DNA of 64,000 nt from Enterobacter_D sp963521185 (GCA_963521185.1 CAUQTV010000001.1:682001-746000); one strand, 5' to 3'. Shown: positions 16,247-26,193, counted from the first letter of the stretch. Notes: generated from the sequence alone by a model not told the origin. Made by a program: numbers and translations.

Positions 16247-17932
16247 ATGCAAAAAATTAAAAAACTTCTGACCGCTATTTACGACGATACGCTAGACGCT
16301 AACGCCATTGATGCGTTTATTTCACGGATCGATGAGAGCCGGAAGGTGATTACGCGCACCCGTAAAAAGGGGTGGGATCAGGGCGATGTGGTATTGATCA
16401 CCTACGCCGATCAATTTCACCATCAGGATGAAAAAACGCTAAAAACATTTGCGGATTTTTATCAGCGCTGGTTAAAAAACGCATTCTCGCACGTACATCT
16501 GTTGCCGTTTTACCCATGGTCCTCTGATGATGGTTTCTCGGTCATTGATTATCACCGGGTCGATCCCGTGGCGGGTGAGTGGTCAGATGTGGCCCGACTG
16601 AATCAATCAGCAAAATTAATGTTTGATTTCGTGTGCAATCATATTTCTGCGAAAAGCGCCTGGTTTCAGGGGTATTTAGCCGGCGATCCGCGTTTTGCTG
16701 ATTTCTTTATTTCCGTGGATCCCGCGACCGACCTGTCAGGCGTAACGCGTCCGCGCGCGTTGCCATTATTGTCGCCGTTTACGCTGTCCGACGGGCGGCA
16801 ACAGCATATCTGGACAACCTTTAGCGACGACCAAATCGATCTCAATTTCGCCAACCCTCGCGTGCTGCTAGCGATGATCGACGTGCTGCTGCATTATCTG
16901 CAAGAAGGGGCCGATTATGTGCGCCTGGACGCGGTCGGCTATATGTGGAAAACCCCTGGCACCGCCTGTATCCACCTGGAAAAAACCCACCAGCTGGTGA
17001 AACTGTTTCGCGCCGTGGTCGATGAAGTCGCGCCCGGCACGGTGCTGATCACCGAAACCAACGTGCCGCATAAAGACAATATTTCCTATCTCGGCAATGG
17101 TCACGATGAAGCGCAAATGGTGTATCAGTTCCCGCTGCCGCCGCTGGTGCTTCACGCCATTCATACCGGTTCCGCCACCGCCCTGAGCCAGTGGGCCGCT
17201 ACGCTCGGTGAAGGCCAGCGCGGCGAAACAACCTGGTTCAACTTCCTGGCTTCCCACGATGGCATTGGTCTTAACCCGCTGCGCGGTATCTTGCCCGAGG
17301 ACGAGATTTTGCAGCTGGTAGAGGGGCTACAGCAGGAAGGCGCGTTGGTGAACTGGAAAAATAACCCGGACGGCACCCGCAGCCCGTACGAAATTAACGT
17401 GACCTATATGGATGCGTTAAATCAGCGCGACAGCAGCGACGATGTGCGACTGGCAAGGTTTATTCTCGCGCATGCTATTTTACTGGCGTTCCCCGGCGTG
17501 CCGGCCATTTATATCCAAAGCATTCTTGGTTCGCGTAATGATAACGCGGGCGTCGAGCGTCTGGGCTATAACCGCGCCATTAACCGGCAGAAATATTCCC
17601 GCGACGACATTGAGCAACAGCTTGAAACAGAAAACAGCCTGCGTCAGCGCGTGTATCAGCAATTAACGCATCTGGTCTGCGTGCGTAAATCGCAGGCGGC
17701 GTTTCACCCGGACAGCGCATTTTCCGTCAGTGTGCATAATCAGGCGATACTGGTTATCGAGCGCCGCAGCGAATGCGGTGAGCGCATTCTGGCGCTGTTT
17801 AACGTCAGTAACAGCGTGCAGCCTTATCTCTTAGCGAATCACGCTTATCACGATCTGATCAGCGGTGAGGAATTAAATACTCAACAGACGTATCACATGC
17901 AGCCTTATCAGGTGTTATGGCTTCGCGATTAA
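16247..17932 (+). CDS. ycjM: Glucosylglycerate phosphorylase (GH13_18)
   Basis: I use the ATG at 16247 (AGG just upstream), because an ATG at 16232 lies inside the operator and has no ribosome-binding site. The product is 561 residues (559 in E. coli). It is a cytoplasmic sucrose-phosphorylase-like GH13 enzyme that splits 2-O-alpha-glucosylglycerate with phosphate into alpha-glucose 1-phosphate and glycerate. Catalytic residues are visible: nucleophile Asp228 in VRLDAVGY, acid/base Glu270 in LITETNVPHKD and Asp338 in ASHDGIGL. It heads a ten-gene cluster for uptake and catabolism of glucosides and gulosides. Confidence 0.93.
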   Translation: MQKIKKLLTAIYDDTLDANAIDAFISRIDESRKVITRTRKKGWDQGDVVLITYADQFHHQDEKTLKTFADFYQRWLKNAFSHVHLLPFYPWSSDDGFSVIDYHRVDPVAGEWSDVARLNQSAKLMFDFVCNHISAKSAWFQGYLAGDPRFADFFISVDPATDLSGVTRPRALPLLSPFTLSDGRQQHIWTTFSDDQIDLNFANPRVLLAMIDVLLHYLQEGADYVRLDAVGYMWKTPGTACIHLEKTHQLVKLFRAVVDEVAPGTVLITETNVPHKDNISYLGNGHDEAQMVYQFPLPPLVLHAIHTGSATALSQWAATLGEGQRGETTWFNFLASHDGIGLNPLRGILPEDEILQLVEGLQQEGALVNWKNNPDGTRSPYEINVTYMDALNQRDSSDDVRLARFILAHAILLAFPGVPAIYIQSILGSRNDNAGVERLGYNRAINRQKYSRDDIEQQLETENSLRQRVYQQLTHLVCVRKSQAAFHPDSAFSVSVHNQAILVIERRSECGERILALFNVSNSVQPYLLANHAYHDLISGEELNTQQTYHMQPYQVLWLRD

Positions 17933-17948
17933 TATAAGGAAATAACAA

Positions 17949-19241
17949 ATGAAAACCTCTAAAACGGCGCTGATATCAGCGCTGGTAGCCGCTGCTTTGC
18001 TCGCAGGTTGTAAAGACGACGCATCAAAACAGGTCACCATTGAATTTATGCATTCGTCCGTTGAGCAGGAGCGCCAGGCAGTGATTAGCGCGTTAATCAC
18101 CCGCTTTAGCGAAGAAAACCCGACCATAACCGTTAAACAGGTGCCGGTAGAAGAAGACGCTTACAACACCAAAGTGATCACCCTGGCCCGCTCGGGCGCA
18201 TTGCCGGAAATCATTGAGGTGAGCCATGACTACGCGAAGGTGATGGACAAAGAGCAGCTTATCGATCGCGCGGCGGTGAAGTCGGTCATCAACGACATGG
18301 GTGAAGCCAGTTTCTACGACGGTGTGCTGCGCATTGTGCGTACCGAAGACGCGACCGCCTTTACCGGCGTGCCAATCAGCGCCTGGCTTGGCGGGATCTG
18401 GTACCGCAAGTCCGCGCTGGAAAAAGCCGGTGTTGCAGAGCCGAAAAACTGGACGCAGTTGCTGGATGCGGCGCGCGCAATGACCCACAGCGCAGAGAAA
18501 AAATATGGCATCGCGCTGCCCACGGCAGAAAGCGTGATGACCGAACAGACGTTCTCCCAGTTTGCGCTCTCCAATCATGCCAACGTGTTTAACGCCGCGG
18601 GCGATGTCACCGTTAACTCGCCGGAGATGCTCGCGTCCCTGAACTATTACCGGAACCTCGCACAGTACACCATGCCCGGTTCAAACGACGTCATGGAAAT
18701 TAAAGACGCGTTTATGAACGGCACCACGCCGATGGCGTTTTACTCCACCTACATTTTGCCCGCGTTCTTCAAAGAGGGCACACCGCAGGATCTGGGCTTC
18801 GTCGTCCCGACTGAGAAATCCGCCGCCGTATACGGCATGTTGACCTCGCTGACGATCACCGCCGGGCAGACCGAAGCCGAAACCGCCGCCGCGCAGAAGT
18901 TTGTCGCGTTTATGGAGAAGGCGCAAAACTCCGCCGACTGGGTGCTGATGTCGCCGGGTGCCGCGCTGCCGGTCACCAAAGCCGTGGTTGATACCGCCAG
19001 CTATAAGGAAAACCCGGTGATCAAAGCCTTTGGTAATTTGCCGTATGAGCTGATTGCGCAGTTCCCCAACGTGCAGGTGTTTGGTTCGGTGGGTGACAAA
19101 AACTTCACCCGCATGGGCGATATCACCGGATCGGCGGTATTAAGCGAAATGGTGAATCAGGTGACCGTTGGCAAGCAGGAAACGGCACCGGCCCTTGAAC
19201 GCAGCCAACAGCGCATCGTTGAATTAATGAAACAACGCTGA
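17949..19241 (+). CDS. ycjN: Sugar ABC transporter binding lipoprotein YcjN
   Basis: The 430-residue protein is an SBP family 1 (MalE-like) binding protein. The N-terminus is a lipoprotein signal, MKTSKTALISALVAAALLAGC, with the lipidated cysteine at residue 21. It should be tethered in the periplasm and feed the YcjO/YcjP permease. The ligand is probably an alpha-glucoside such as kojibiose or a guloside, by association with the enzymes around it; this is not shown directly. It starts 16 bases after ycjM, behind AAGGAAAT. Confidence 0.94.
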   Translation: MKTSKTALISALVAAALLAGCKDDASKQVTIEFMHSSVEQERQAVISALITRFSEENPTITVKQVPVEEDAYNTKVITLARSGALPEIIEVSHDYAKVMDKEQLIDRAAVKSVINDMGEASFYDGVLRIVRTEDATAFTGVPISAWLGGIWYRKSALEKAGVAEPKNWTQLLDAARAMTHSAEKKYGIALPTAESVMTEQTFSQFALSNHANVFNAAGDVTVNSPEMLASLNYYRNLAQYTMPGSNDVMEIKDAFMNGTTPMAFYSTYILPAFFKEGTPQDLGFVVPTEKSAAVYGMLTSLTITAGQTEAETAAAQKFVAFMEKAQNSADWVLMSPGAALPVTKAVVDTASYKENPVIKAFGNLPYELIAQFPNVQVFGSVGDKNFTRMGDITGSAVLSEMVNQVTVGKQETAPALERSQQRIVELMKQR

Positions 19242-19261
19242 TTTTACAGGATAAGTTTGTT

Positions 19262-20143
19262 ATGAAGACGTGGTTTTCTGGCCGCTCCGACATGCCGTTC
19301 GCCATGCTGCTACTGGCCCCCAGCTTAGTGTTACTTGGGGGACTGGTCGCCTGGCCGATGTTGTCGAATATCGAAATCAGTTTCCAGCATTTACCGTTAA
19401 ATCCTGCGCTTAGCGCGAGTTTTATTGGCCTGGAAAACTACATCGGCATCCTTACGGATGCCGCCTTCTGGCAGTCGCTGTGGACCACTTTTTGGTACAC
19501 CGCGCTGGTGGTACTGGGCAGCACCGGTCTCGGGCTTGGCGTGGCGCTGTTTTTCAACCGCGAATTCCGCCTGCGTAAAACAGCGCGCTCGCTGGTGATC
19601 CTCTCGTATGTCACGCCCTCCATTTCGCTGGTATTCGCCTGGAAATACATGTTCAACAGCGGCTACGGCATTGTGAACTTTCTGGGCGTTGACGTGCTGC
19701 ACCTGTTTAGTGAGGCACCGTTGTGGTTTGACAACCCCGGCAGCAGCTTCTTTCTGGTGGTGCTGTTCGCCATCTGGCGCTACTTCCCCTATGCATTCAT
19801 CTCGTTTCTGGCCATTTTGCAGACCATTGATAAATCCCTCTACGAGGCGGCAGAGATGGACGGCGCAAATGCCTGGCAACGGTTTCGTATCGTTACGCTG
19901 CCCGCCATCATGCCGGTGCTGGCGACGGTCATCACGCTGCGCGCGATCTGGATGTTCTATATGTTTGCCGATGTCTGGTTGCTGACCACCAAGGTTAACA
20001 TTCTTGGCGTCTATCTCTATAAAACCGCCTTTGCATTTAATGACTTAGGTAAAGCGGCGGCGATCTCGGTGGTGCTGTTTGTCATCATCTTCGCGGTCAT
20101 CCTGATAACCAGAAACCGGGTGAATCTTCATGGCAACAAATAA
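19262..20143 (+). CDS. ycjO: Sugar ABC transporter permease YcjO
   Basis: The 293-residue MalF/UgpA-type permease matches E. coli YcjO in length. Six membrane segments are apparent, the first being FAMLLLAPSLVLLGGLVAWPM. The EAA loop reads SLYEAAEMDGANAWQRFRIVTLPAIMP near residues 197-223. It forms the inner-membrane channel with YcjP. It lies 20 bases after ycjN and overlaps ycjP by 14 bases. Confidence 0.95.
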   Translation: MKTWFSGRSDMPFAMLLLAPSLVLLGGLVAWPMLSNIEISFQHLPLNPALSASFIGLENYIGILTDAAFWQSLWTTFWYTALVVLGSTGLGLGVALFFNREFRLRKTARSLVILSYVTPSISLVFAWKYMFNSGYGIVNFLGVDVLHLFSEAPLWFDNPGSSFFLVVLFAIWRYFPYAFISFLAILQTIDKSLYEAAEMDGANAWQRFRIVTLPAIMPVLATVITLRAIWMFYMFADVWLLTTKVNILGVYLYKTAFAFNDLGKAAAISVVLFVIIFAVILITRNRVNLHGNK

Positions 20144-20975
20144 ACGCAAGCTGGTTGGGCGCGTGGGGTTTTACCTCGGTCTGGCACTGTTTTTGATCGT
20201 TACGCTGTTTCCCTTTTTCGTGATGCTGATGACCTCGTTCAAAAGCCCGAAAGAGGCGATATCGCTGCATCCGACCATCTTCCCGCAGGTCTGGACGCTT
20301 GAGCACTATCGCGACATTTTCAATCCGCTGATTTTCCCGTTTTTGACCTATTTCAAAAACAGCATGGTGGTGTCGCTGACGTCGTCCGGGATCGCGGTAT
20401 TGATCGGTATTTTGGGGGCCTATGCGCTGTCGAAACTGCGCTTTAAAGGGCGCATGACCATCAACGCCAGCTTCTACGCCGTGTATATGTTTTCCGGCAT
20501 TTTGCTGGTGGTGCCGCTGTTCAAAATCATCACCGCGCTGGGCATTTATGACACCGAGCTGGCGCTGATTATCACCATGGTGACGCAAACCCTGCCGACC
20601 GCGGTGTTTATGCTGAAAAGCTATTTCGACACCATCCCGGATGAAATCGAAGAGGCGGCCATGATGGATGGCCTGAACCGCCTGCAAATCATCTTTTACA
20701 TCACGGTCCCCCTGGCGATTTCCGGGCTGGTATCGGTGTTCGTCTACTGCTTTATGGTGGCGTGGAACGACTATCTGTTTGCCTCAATTTTTCTCTCAAG
20801 CTCGGCGAACTTCACGCTGCCGGTGGGCTTAAGCACGCTGTTCAGCACGCCGGACTACGTGTGGGGAAGAATGATGGCGGCCTCACTGGTGACGGCACTG
20901 CCGGTGGTCGCGATGTACGCACTTTCCGAACGATTTATCAAAAGTGGTTTAACCGCAGGCGGCGTCAAAGGCTGA
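20130..20975 (+). CDS. ycjP: Sugar ABC transporter permease YcjP
   Basis: The 281-residue MalG-type permease starts MATNKRKLVGRVGFYLGLAL. The EAA loop is DEIEEAAMMDGLNRLQIIFYITVPLA and the C-terminus GLTAGGVKG is the typical MalG tail. It partners YcjO, with YcjV as the likely ATPase. It overlaps the ycjO end, indicating coupling. Confidence 0.95.
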   Translation: MATNKRKLVGRVGFYLGLALFLIVTLFPFFVMLMTSFKSPKEAISLHPTIFPQVWTLEHYRDIFNPLIFPFLTYFKNSMVVSLTSSGIAVLIGILGAYALSKLRFKGRMTINASFYAVYMFSGILLVVPLFKIITALGIYDTELALIITMVTQTLPTAVFMLKSYFDTIPDEIEEAAMMDGLNRLQIIFYITVPLAISGLVSVFVYCFMVAWNDYLFASIFLSSSANFTLPVGLSTLFSTPDYVWGRMMAASLVTALPVVAMYALSERFIKSGLTAGGVKG

Positions 20976-21002
20976 TCTGCCAATTTCTGGAGCAAGGAAT
21001 CA

Positions 21003-22052
21003 ATGAAAAAATTAGTGGCTACAGCACCGCGTGTGGCGGCGCTTGTGGAGTATGAAAACCGTCCGGTTCAGGCGCATGAAGTTAAAATTAAGGTCGCCTT
21101 CGGCGCGCCTAAGCACGGCACTGAAGTGGTGGATTTTCGCGCCGCCAGTCCCTTTATCGACGAGGAATTTTCCGCCGAATGGAACCTGTTTGTGCCGCGC
21201 GCCGAGGGCGCATCTCGCGGGATCGAGTTTGGCACCTTCCAGCTTGGCAACATGGTTGTCGGTGAGGTGACTGATTTAGGTGACAGTGTCACCGATTATC
21301 AGATCGGCGACAGCGTGTGTACCTATGGTCCGCTGCAAGAAACGGTGATCGTCAACGGCGTGAACAACTACAAGCTGCGCAAAATGCCGAAGGGCGCGAG
21401 CTGGAAAAACGCGGTCTGCTACGATCCGGCGCAGTTTGCCATGAGCGGTGTGCGTGACGGCAATGTGCGCGTCGGTGATTTCGTGGTGGTGATTGGTCTG
21501 GGTGCCATTGGTCAAATCGCGGTGCAACTGGCGAAACGCGCTGGCGCATCGGTGGTCATCGGCGTCGATCCCATTTCCCATCGCGGTGATATCGCGCTGC
21601 GCCACGGCGCGGACGTCTGGCTTGATCCAACCACCACCGATGTGGGCCTGGAGATTAAAAAGCTCACCGGCAAACAGGGTGCCGATGTGATCATCGAAAC
21701 CAGCGGTCACGAATCGGCGTTGCAGGCGGCGCTGCGCGGCCTGGCCTATGGCGGCACCCTGTCGTATGTGGCCTTCGCCAAACCCTTCCATGACCTGAAT
21801 CTCGGTCGCGAAGCGCATTTCAATAACGCCAAAATTGTCTTTTCACGCGCCTGTAGCGAACCCAACCCGGACTACCCGCGCTGGAACCGCAAACGCATTG
21901 AAGAGACCTGCTGGGAACTGCTGATGAACGGCTATCTCAACTGCGAGGATCTGATCGACCCGATTGTTGGCTTCCACGACAGCGCGGAAAGCTACATGAA
22001 ATATGTCGATCAGCAGCCAGAGCTGAGCATCAAAATGGGCGTGACCTTTTAA
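21003..22052 (+). CDS. ycjQ: D-guloside 3-dehydrogenase YcjQ
   Basis: The 349-residue medium-chain alcohol dehydrogenase-fold protein starts MKKLVATAPRVAALVEYENR. The GroES-like N-terminal domain is followed by a Rossmann domain with the motif VIGLGAIGQIAVQLAKRAGA near residues 163-182. In E. coli YcjQ oxidises C3 of D-gulosides using NAD+, giving 3-keto-gulosides for YcjR. The sequence lacks the usual GHE zinc motif of alcohol dehydrogenases, having APKHGTE instead, as I expect for this subfamily. AAGGAAT precedes the ATG. Confidence 0.92.
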   Translation: MKKLVATAPRVAALVEYENRPVQAHEVKIKVAFGAPKHGTEVVDFRAASPFIDEEFSAEWNLFVPRAEGASRGIEFGTFQLGNMVVGEVTDLGDSVTDYQIGDSVCTYGPLQETVIVNGVNNYKLRKMPKGASWKNAVCYDPAQFAMSGVRDGNVRVGDFVVVIGLGAIGQIAVQLAKRAGASVVIGVDPISHRGDIALRHGADVWLDPTTTDVGLEIKKLTGKQGADVIIETSGHESALQAALRGLAYGGTLSYVAFAKPFHDLNLGREAHFNNAKIVFSRACSEPNPDYPRWNRKRIEETCWELLMNGYLNCEDLIDPIVGFHDSAESYMKYVDQQPELSIKMGVTF

Positions 22053-22070
22053 TTAAACGGACGTAATGAC

Positions 22071-22859
22071 ATGAAAATTGGTACTCAAAATCAGGCTTTT
22101 TTCCCTACGGATATCGAAGAGAAATTTCGCTATATCAAAGCGATGGGATTTGATGGCTTTGAAATCGACGGCAAATTACTGGTCGACAATATCGAGGCTG
22201 TAAAAGCGGCGGTGACCAAAATCGGCCTGCCGGTGACCACGGCGTGCGGCGGCTACGATGGCTGGATCGGGGATTTTATCGAAGAGCGTCGCCTGAACGG
22301 TTTGCAACAGATCGCCCGCATTCTTGAGGCGCTGGCGCAGGTGGGCGGTAAAGGCATTGTAGTCCCGGCGGCCTGGGGCATGTTCACTTACCGTTTACCG
22401 CCGATGACCTCCCCAAGAAGCCCGGCAGGGGACCGTCAGGCGGTGAGCGATTCGCTGCGTTTTCTCGATGAGGTGGCGGGACGCACCGGCACCACCGTGC
22501 TGCTTGAACCGCTTAACCGTTATCAGGATCACATGATCAACACGCTGGCCGACGCACGTTCATATATCGAAGAGAATCAGCTGAAACATACGCAAATCAT
22601 CGGTGATTTCTATCACATGAACATCGAAGAAGACGACATCAGCGCGGCGTTTCATCGTCACCGCGATCTGCTCGGGCATGTGCACATTGCCGACAACCAT
22701 CGCTATCAGCCGGGCACCGGCAGCATTGAGTTTAAACGGCATTTCGACCAGCTGCGCGCCGATGGTTACGACGGCTATGTGGTTTACGAAGGGCGCGTTC
22801 GGGCCGAGGATCCAGCGGCGGCGTATCAACAATCGCTGCAATTTTTGCGCACCTGCTAA
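22071..22859 (+). CDS. ycjR: 3-dehydro-D-guloside 4-epimerase YcjR
   Basis: The 262-residue TIM-barrel protein of the AP-endonuclease-2/sugar isomerase superfamily starts MKIGTQNQAFFPTDIEEKFR. Metal ligands expected in this fold are seen as Glu in LLEPLNRYQDH, Asp-x-x-His in IGDFYHMNIEEDD, His in GHVHIADN and Glu in VVYEGRV. In E. coli YcjR epimerises C4 of 3-keto-gulosides to 3-keto-glucosides. It lies between the two dehydrogenases that open and close this three-step conversion. Confidence 0.92.
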   Translation: MKIGTQNQAFFPTDIEEKFRYIKAMGFDGFEIDGKLLVDNIEAVKAAVTKIGLPVTTACGGYDGWIGDFIEERRLNGLQQIARILEALAQVGGKGIVVPAAWGMFTYRLPPMTSPRSPAGDRQAVSDSLRFLDEVAGRTGTTVLLEPLNRYQDHMINTLADARSYIEENQLKHTQIIGDFYHMNIEEDDISAAFHRHRDLLGHVHIADNHRYQPGTGSIEFKRHFDQLRADGYDGYVVYEGRVRAEDPAAAYQQSLQFLRTC

Positions 22860-22873
22860 GAGGCGATCACGCA

Positions 22874-23914
22874 ATGAGCGCAACTCTCAAGGTGGCGATT
22901 ATCGGGGCGGGTCAGGTCGCGGAGAAGGTTCATGCCGCCTATGTGCTGACCCGGCCCGATCTGGCGCTGGTGGCGGTGGTGGATGCCACCGCCGCCCGCG
23001 CGGAAGATGTCGCCGCGCGTCTGGGGATCCCGCACGCGTTTACCGACGCACGCGAGATGTACCGCACCTGTCAGCCGGATATCGTTTGCGTCTGCTCGCC
23101 CAACCGCTTTCATCATGAGCATGTGTTGCAGGCGCTGGCGCACGGCTGCCACGTGATGTGTGAAAAGCCCCCGGCGATGACCCCGGAACAGGCCGCCGAA
23201 ATGCGCGATGCCGCGCGTCAGGCGGGGAAAGTGCTGGCCTATGACTTTCACCACCGTTTCGCGCTGGATACCCAACTGCTGCGCGAACAGGTCATGGCGG
23301 GCACGCTCGGCGAGATTTATGTGACCAACGCCAAAGCGTTGCGCCGCTGCGGCGTACCGGGCTGGGGTGTGTTCACCGATAAAGCCTTACAGGGCGGCGG
23401 CCCGCTTATCGACATCGGCATTCATATGCTGGATACGGCGATGTACGTGCTGGGCTTTCCGCGCGTGCGGCGCGTATCGGCCCATGCCTTTACGAAACTC
23501 GGCACGCGCAAAAGCAGCGGCCAGTTTGGTGAGTGGGATCCAACCCGTTACACCGTCGAAGACGCGGTGTTTGCCACCATTGAGTTTCACAACGGCGGCA
23601 TTTTGCGGCTGGAGACGTCGTTCGCGCTCAACATCGCGCCACAGTCGGTAATGAGCGTGGAGTTCTGCGGCGAAAACGCCGGGGCGTCGCTGTTCCCGCT
23701 CAATATTTACCAGGATGAGGCGGGCGAACTGGTGACGCTGCTGGCGCGCGAAAAGGCCGATGACAACCGGCATTTCAACAGCATGAAGGCGTTTTTCGAT
23801 CATGTCTTAGGCACGCCAGTCGGCATTGCCGATGCCGAACAGGGCTATCTTATTCAACAGCTTATCGCCGCGATTTATCAGGCGGCGGAGCAGGGAACGA
23901 GCATTGACTTATGA
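22874..23914 (+). CDS. ycjS: D-glucoside 3-dehydrogenase YcjS
   Basis: The 346-residue Gfo/Idh/MocA-family oxidoreductase starts MSATLKVAIIGAGQVAEKVH, with the Rossmann GxGxxx motif at residues 11-16. The conserved EKP motif appears as CEKPPAMTPEQA near residues 97-108 and a catalytic-type histidine in GPLIDIGIHMLD. In E. coli it interconverts D-glucosides and 3-keto-glucosides, completing the guloside-to-glucoside pathway with YcjQ and YcjR. Its stop overlaps the ycjT start by four bases. Confidence 0.93.
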   Translation: MSATLKVAIIGAGQVAEKVHAAYVLTRPDLALVAVVDATAARAEDVAARLGIPHAFTDAREMYRTCQPDIVCVCSPNRFHHEHVLQALAHGCHVMCEKPPAMTPEQAAEMRDAARQAGKVLAYDFHHRFALDTQLLREQVMAGTLGEIYVTNAKALRRCGVPGWGVFTDKALQGGGPLIDIGIHMLDTAMYVLGFPRVRRVSAHAFTKLGTRKSSGQFGEWDPTRYTVEDAVFATIEFHNGGILRLETSFALNIAPQSVMSVEFCGENAGASLFPLNIYQDEAGELVTLLAREKADDNRHFNSMKAFFDHVLGTPVGIADAEQGYLIQQLIAAIYQAAEQGTSIDL

Positions 23915-26193
23915 GCAACATGACGTCGCTAACCGAGCCTGGGTTTTCAACGCACACCCTCAATAAATTTGCCACGATAATGGCGGCGGGCAACGGTTAT
24001 CTTGGCGTGCGGGCCTGTCACGAAGAGGCTTACAGTGAGCAAACGCGCGGCATGTTTATGGCGGGCTTTTACCATCGCGCGTCGGCCACGGAAACCACCG
24101 AGCTGGTCAATCTGCCGGATGTGATGCAGATGCGCATTATGCTGGACGGTGAGATTTTTTCGCTGCTCTCCGGCACCATCATTGAGTGGTCGCGCGAGTT
24201 GCATTTTGCCAACGGCGAACTGTGCCGCAGCGTGACGTGGCGCGCCCCCAACGATCGCTGTTATCGCATTGAAACGCAGCGCTTTATCTCGGCGGCGCAG
24301 GTTTCGCTGCTGTGCTCGCGTATTCGCATCACGCCACTGAGCGATGACGCCTCCATCGGCATTGAAACGGGCATTGACGCCACGCAGACCAACAGTGGGC
24401 GTCAGCATCTGGACGAAACCAGCGTGCGCGTGTTTTCTCAGCGCTATTTGCAGGGCACCTACCGGGCGCTGGACGGCAGCAATGAAGTGCTGATCAGCAG
24501 CTACTGTCAGATCCCCGACGACGCCTGCGCCAGCTTTGCGGCAAAAAACCGCCGACTGATGCAGCATACTCGCGCCACGACGCCGCGCGACGAAACCTTT
24601 GAACTGGTCAAAATCAACTGGATCAGCAGCTCGCTGGATGCGGATTACTGCACGCAAACCGCCAGTGAACAGGCGCGGGTAAAGCTTGCGGCGTGCGTGG
24701 CCTCGGGCTATGACGCGTTGCTGGCGGAGTCGGCGCTGGCGTGGGCGGATTACTGGCAGCGCAGCCGGGTGGTTGTGCAAAGCGATAATACGCGGGATCA
24801 GCGCGCGCTGGATTTTGCGCTCTATCATCTCTTTGCGATGACGCCCGCCCACAGCGAGCGGTGCAGCATTGCGGCGAAGGGGCTAACGGGGGAAGGGTAT
24901 AAAGGCCACATCTTCTGGGATACCGAGATCTTTTTGCTGCCGTTTTGGCTGTTCACGCAGCCGGATACCGCCCGGCAACTGCTAAGCTATCGCTGGCATC
25001 ATCTGCCTGGCGCACAGGCGAAAGCGCAAAAAGAGGGGTATGAGGGCGCGCTGTTCCCGTGGGAAAGCGCCTGGACCGGCGAGGAAGAAACGCCGGAGTT
25101 TGCCGCGATCAACATTCGCACCGGCCTGCGGCAAAAAGTGGCGTCGGCACTGGCGGAACATCATCTGGTGGCGGATATCGCCTGGGCGGTGGATGCCTGC
25201 TATCAGACGACGGGCGATGACGAATTTATGCGTCAGCGCGGCGTGGCACTGCTGATGGAGACCGCGCGTTTCTGGCTCAGTCGCGCCATTGACGTTGACG
25301 GGCGGCTGGAGATCCATGACGTGATTGGCCCGGATGAGTACACCGAGCACGTTAACAATAACGCCTATACCAACGCCCTTGCGCACCACAACGTGGCGCG
25401 GGCGCTGCATTTTCATCAGCAGTTTCAGCCACAGGATCAGGTGTTTATCACGCGCGCCAGGGATTTTCTCGCTCGCCTCTATTTACCCACGCCTGACGCC
25501 GACGGGCTACTCGCCCAGGATGATACCTTCCTCACTAAACCGACCCTCGATCTGAGCGCCTACAAAGCACAGGCGGGGGCGCAGACCATTCTGCTGGATT
25601 ATGCGCGGGCGGAAGTCAACGAGATGCAGATCCTCAAACAGGCCGACGTGGTGATGCTGACCTATTTACTGCCGTGGCAGTTCAGCGCGCAGCAGATGGC
25701 GGCAAACCTTGACTACTACGAGCCGCGCACCATTCACGACTCGTCACTGAGTAAGGCGATTCACGGCATCGTCGCGGCGCGCTGTCAGCGTATCGCGCAG
25801 GCCTGGGCGTTCTGGCAGGATGCCTGTCTGATTGATCTGGGTGATGCCCCACACAGCAGCGATGACGGTATTCATGCGGCGGCCACGGGTGCCATCTGGC
25901 TCGGGGCGGTACAGGGATTTGCCGGGCTGGGCGTTGAGCAGGGCGAACTGCACATCAACCCGCGTTTACCTGACGCCTGGCAGGCGATCACGCTGCCGGT
26001 GTGCTGGCGCGGCGAGCGCGTCGAATTCACGCTGACGCACACGCATCTGATCATGACCGCGCACAGCGCCGCACGGTTAAGCGTGCGCATTGGACATCAG
26101 ACGGTCACGCTGACTCACGGAGAAAAACTGGCGTTAACGCCTTTTTTAACCACTGAAACTGGGAGCGGTACCACGCAGGAGGATCAGGCATGA
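23911..26193 (+). CDS. ycjT: Kojibiose phosphorylase (GH65)
   Basis: The 760-residue GH65 enzyme has an N-terminal beta-sandwich domain, an alpha/alpha6-barrel catalytic domain and a C-terminal beta domain. The general acid is Glu476 in IGPDEYTEHVNNNAYTN. The phosphate-binding and substrate region is seen in GHIFWDTEIFLLPF and in the late HDSSLSKAIHG motif. E. coli YcjT phosphorolyses kojibiose (alpha-1,2-glucobiose) to beta-glucose 1-phosphate and glucose. It overlaps ycjS and ycjU by four bases each. A copy of the probable YcjW operator lies inside its last codons. Confidence 0.94.
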   Translation: MSNMTSLTEPGFSTHTLNKFATIMAAGNGYLGVRACHEEAYSEQTRGMFMAGFYHRASATETTELVNLPDVMQMRIMLDGEIFSLLSGTIIEWSRELHFANGELCRSVTWRAPNDRCYRIETQRFISAAQVSLLCSRIRITPLSDDASIGIETGIDATQTNSGRQHLDETSVRVFSQRYLQGTYRALDGSNEVLISSYCQIPDDACASFAAKNRRLMQHTRATTPRDETFELVKINWISSSLDADYCTQTASEQARVKLAACVASGYDALLAESALAWADYWQRSRVVVQSDNTRDQRALDFALYHLFAMTPAHSERCSIAAKGLTGEGYKGHIFWDTEIFLLPFWLFTQPDTARQLLSYRWHHLPGAQAKAQKEGYEGALFPWESAWTGEEETPEFAAINIRTGLRQKVASALAEHHLVADIAWAVDACYQTTGDDEFMRQRGVALLMETARFWLSRAIDVDGRLEIHDVIGPDEYTEHVNNNAYTNALAHHNVARALHFHQQFQPQDQVFITRARDFLARLYLPTPDADGLLAQDDTFLTKPTLDLSAYKAQAGAQTILLDYARAEVNEMQILKQADVVMLTYLLPWQFSAQQMAANLDYYEPRTIHDSSLSKAIHGIVAARCQRIAQAWAFWQDACLIDLGDAPHSSDDGIHAAATGAIWLGAVQGFAGLGVEQGELHINPRLPDAWQAITLPVCWRGERVEFTLTHTHLIMTAHSAARLSVRIGHQTVTLTHGEKLALTPFLTTETGSGTTQEDQA
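26160..26174. promoter_or_regulatory. Second copy of the probable YcjW operator
   Basis: TGGGAGCGGTACCAC is the exact reverse complement of the motif at 16218-16232. It lies inside the 3' end of ycjT, 16 bases before the ycjU start. It may be an internal operator or roadblock that assists repression; no promoter is obvious next to it. Confidence 0.55.
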
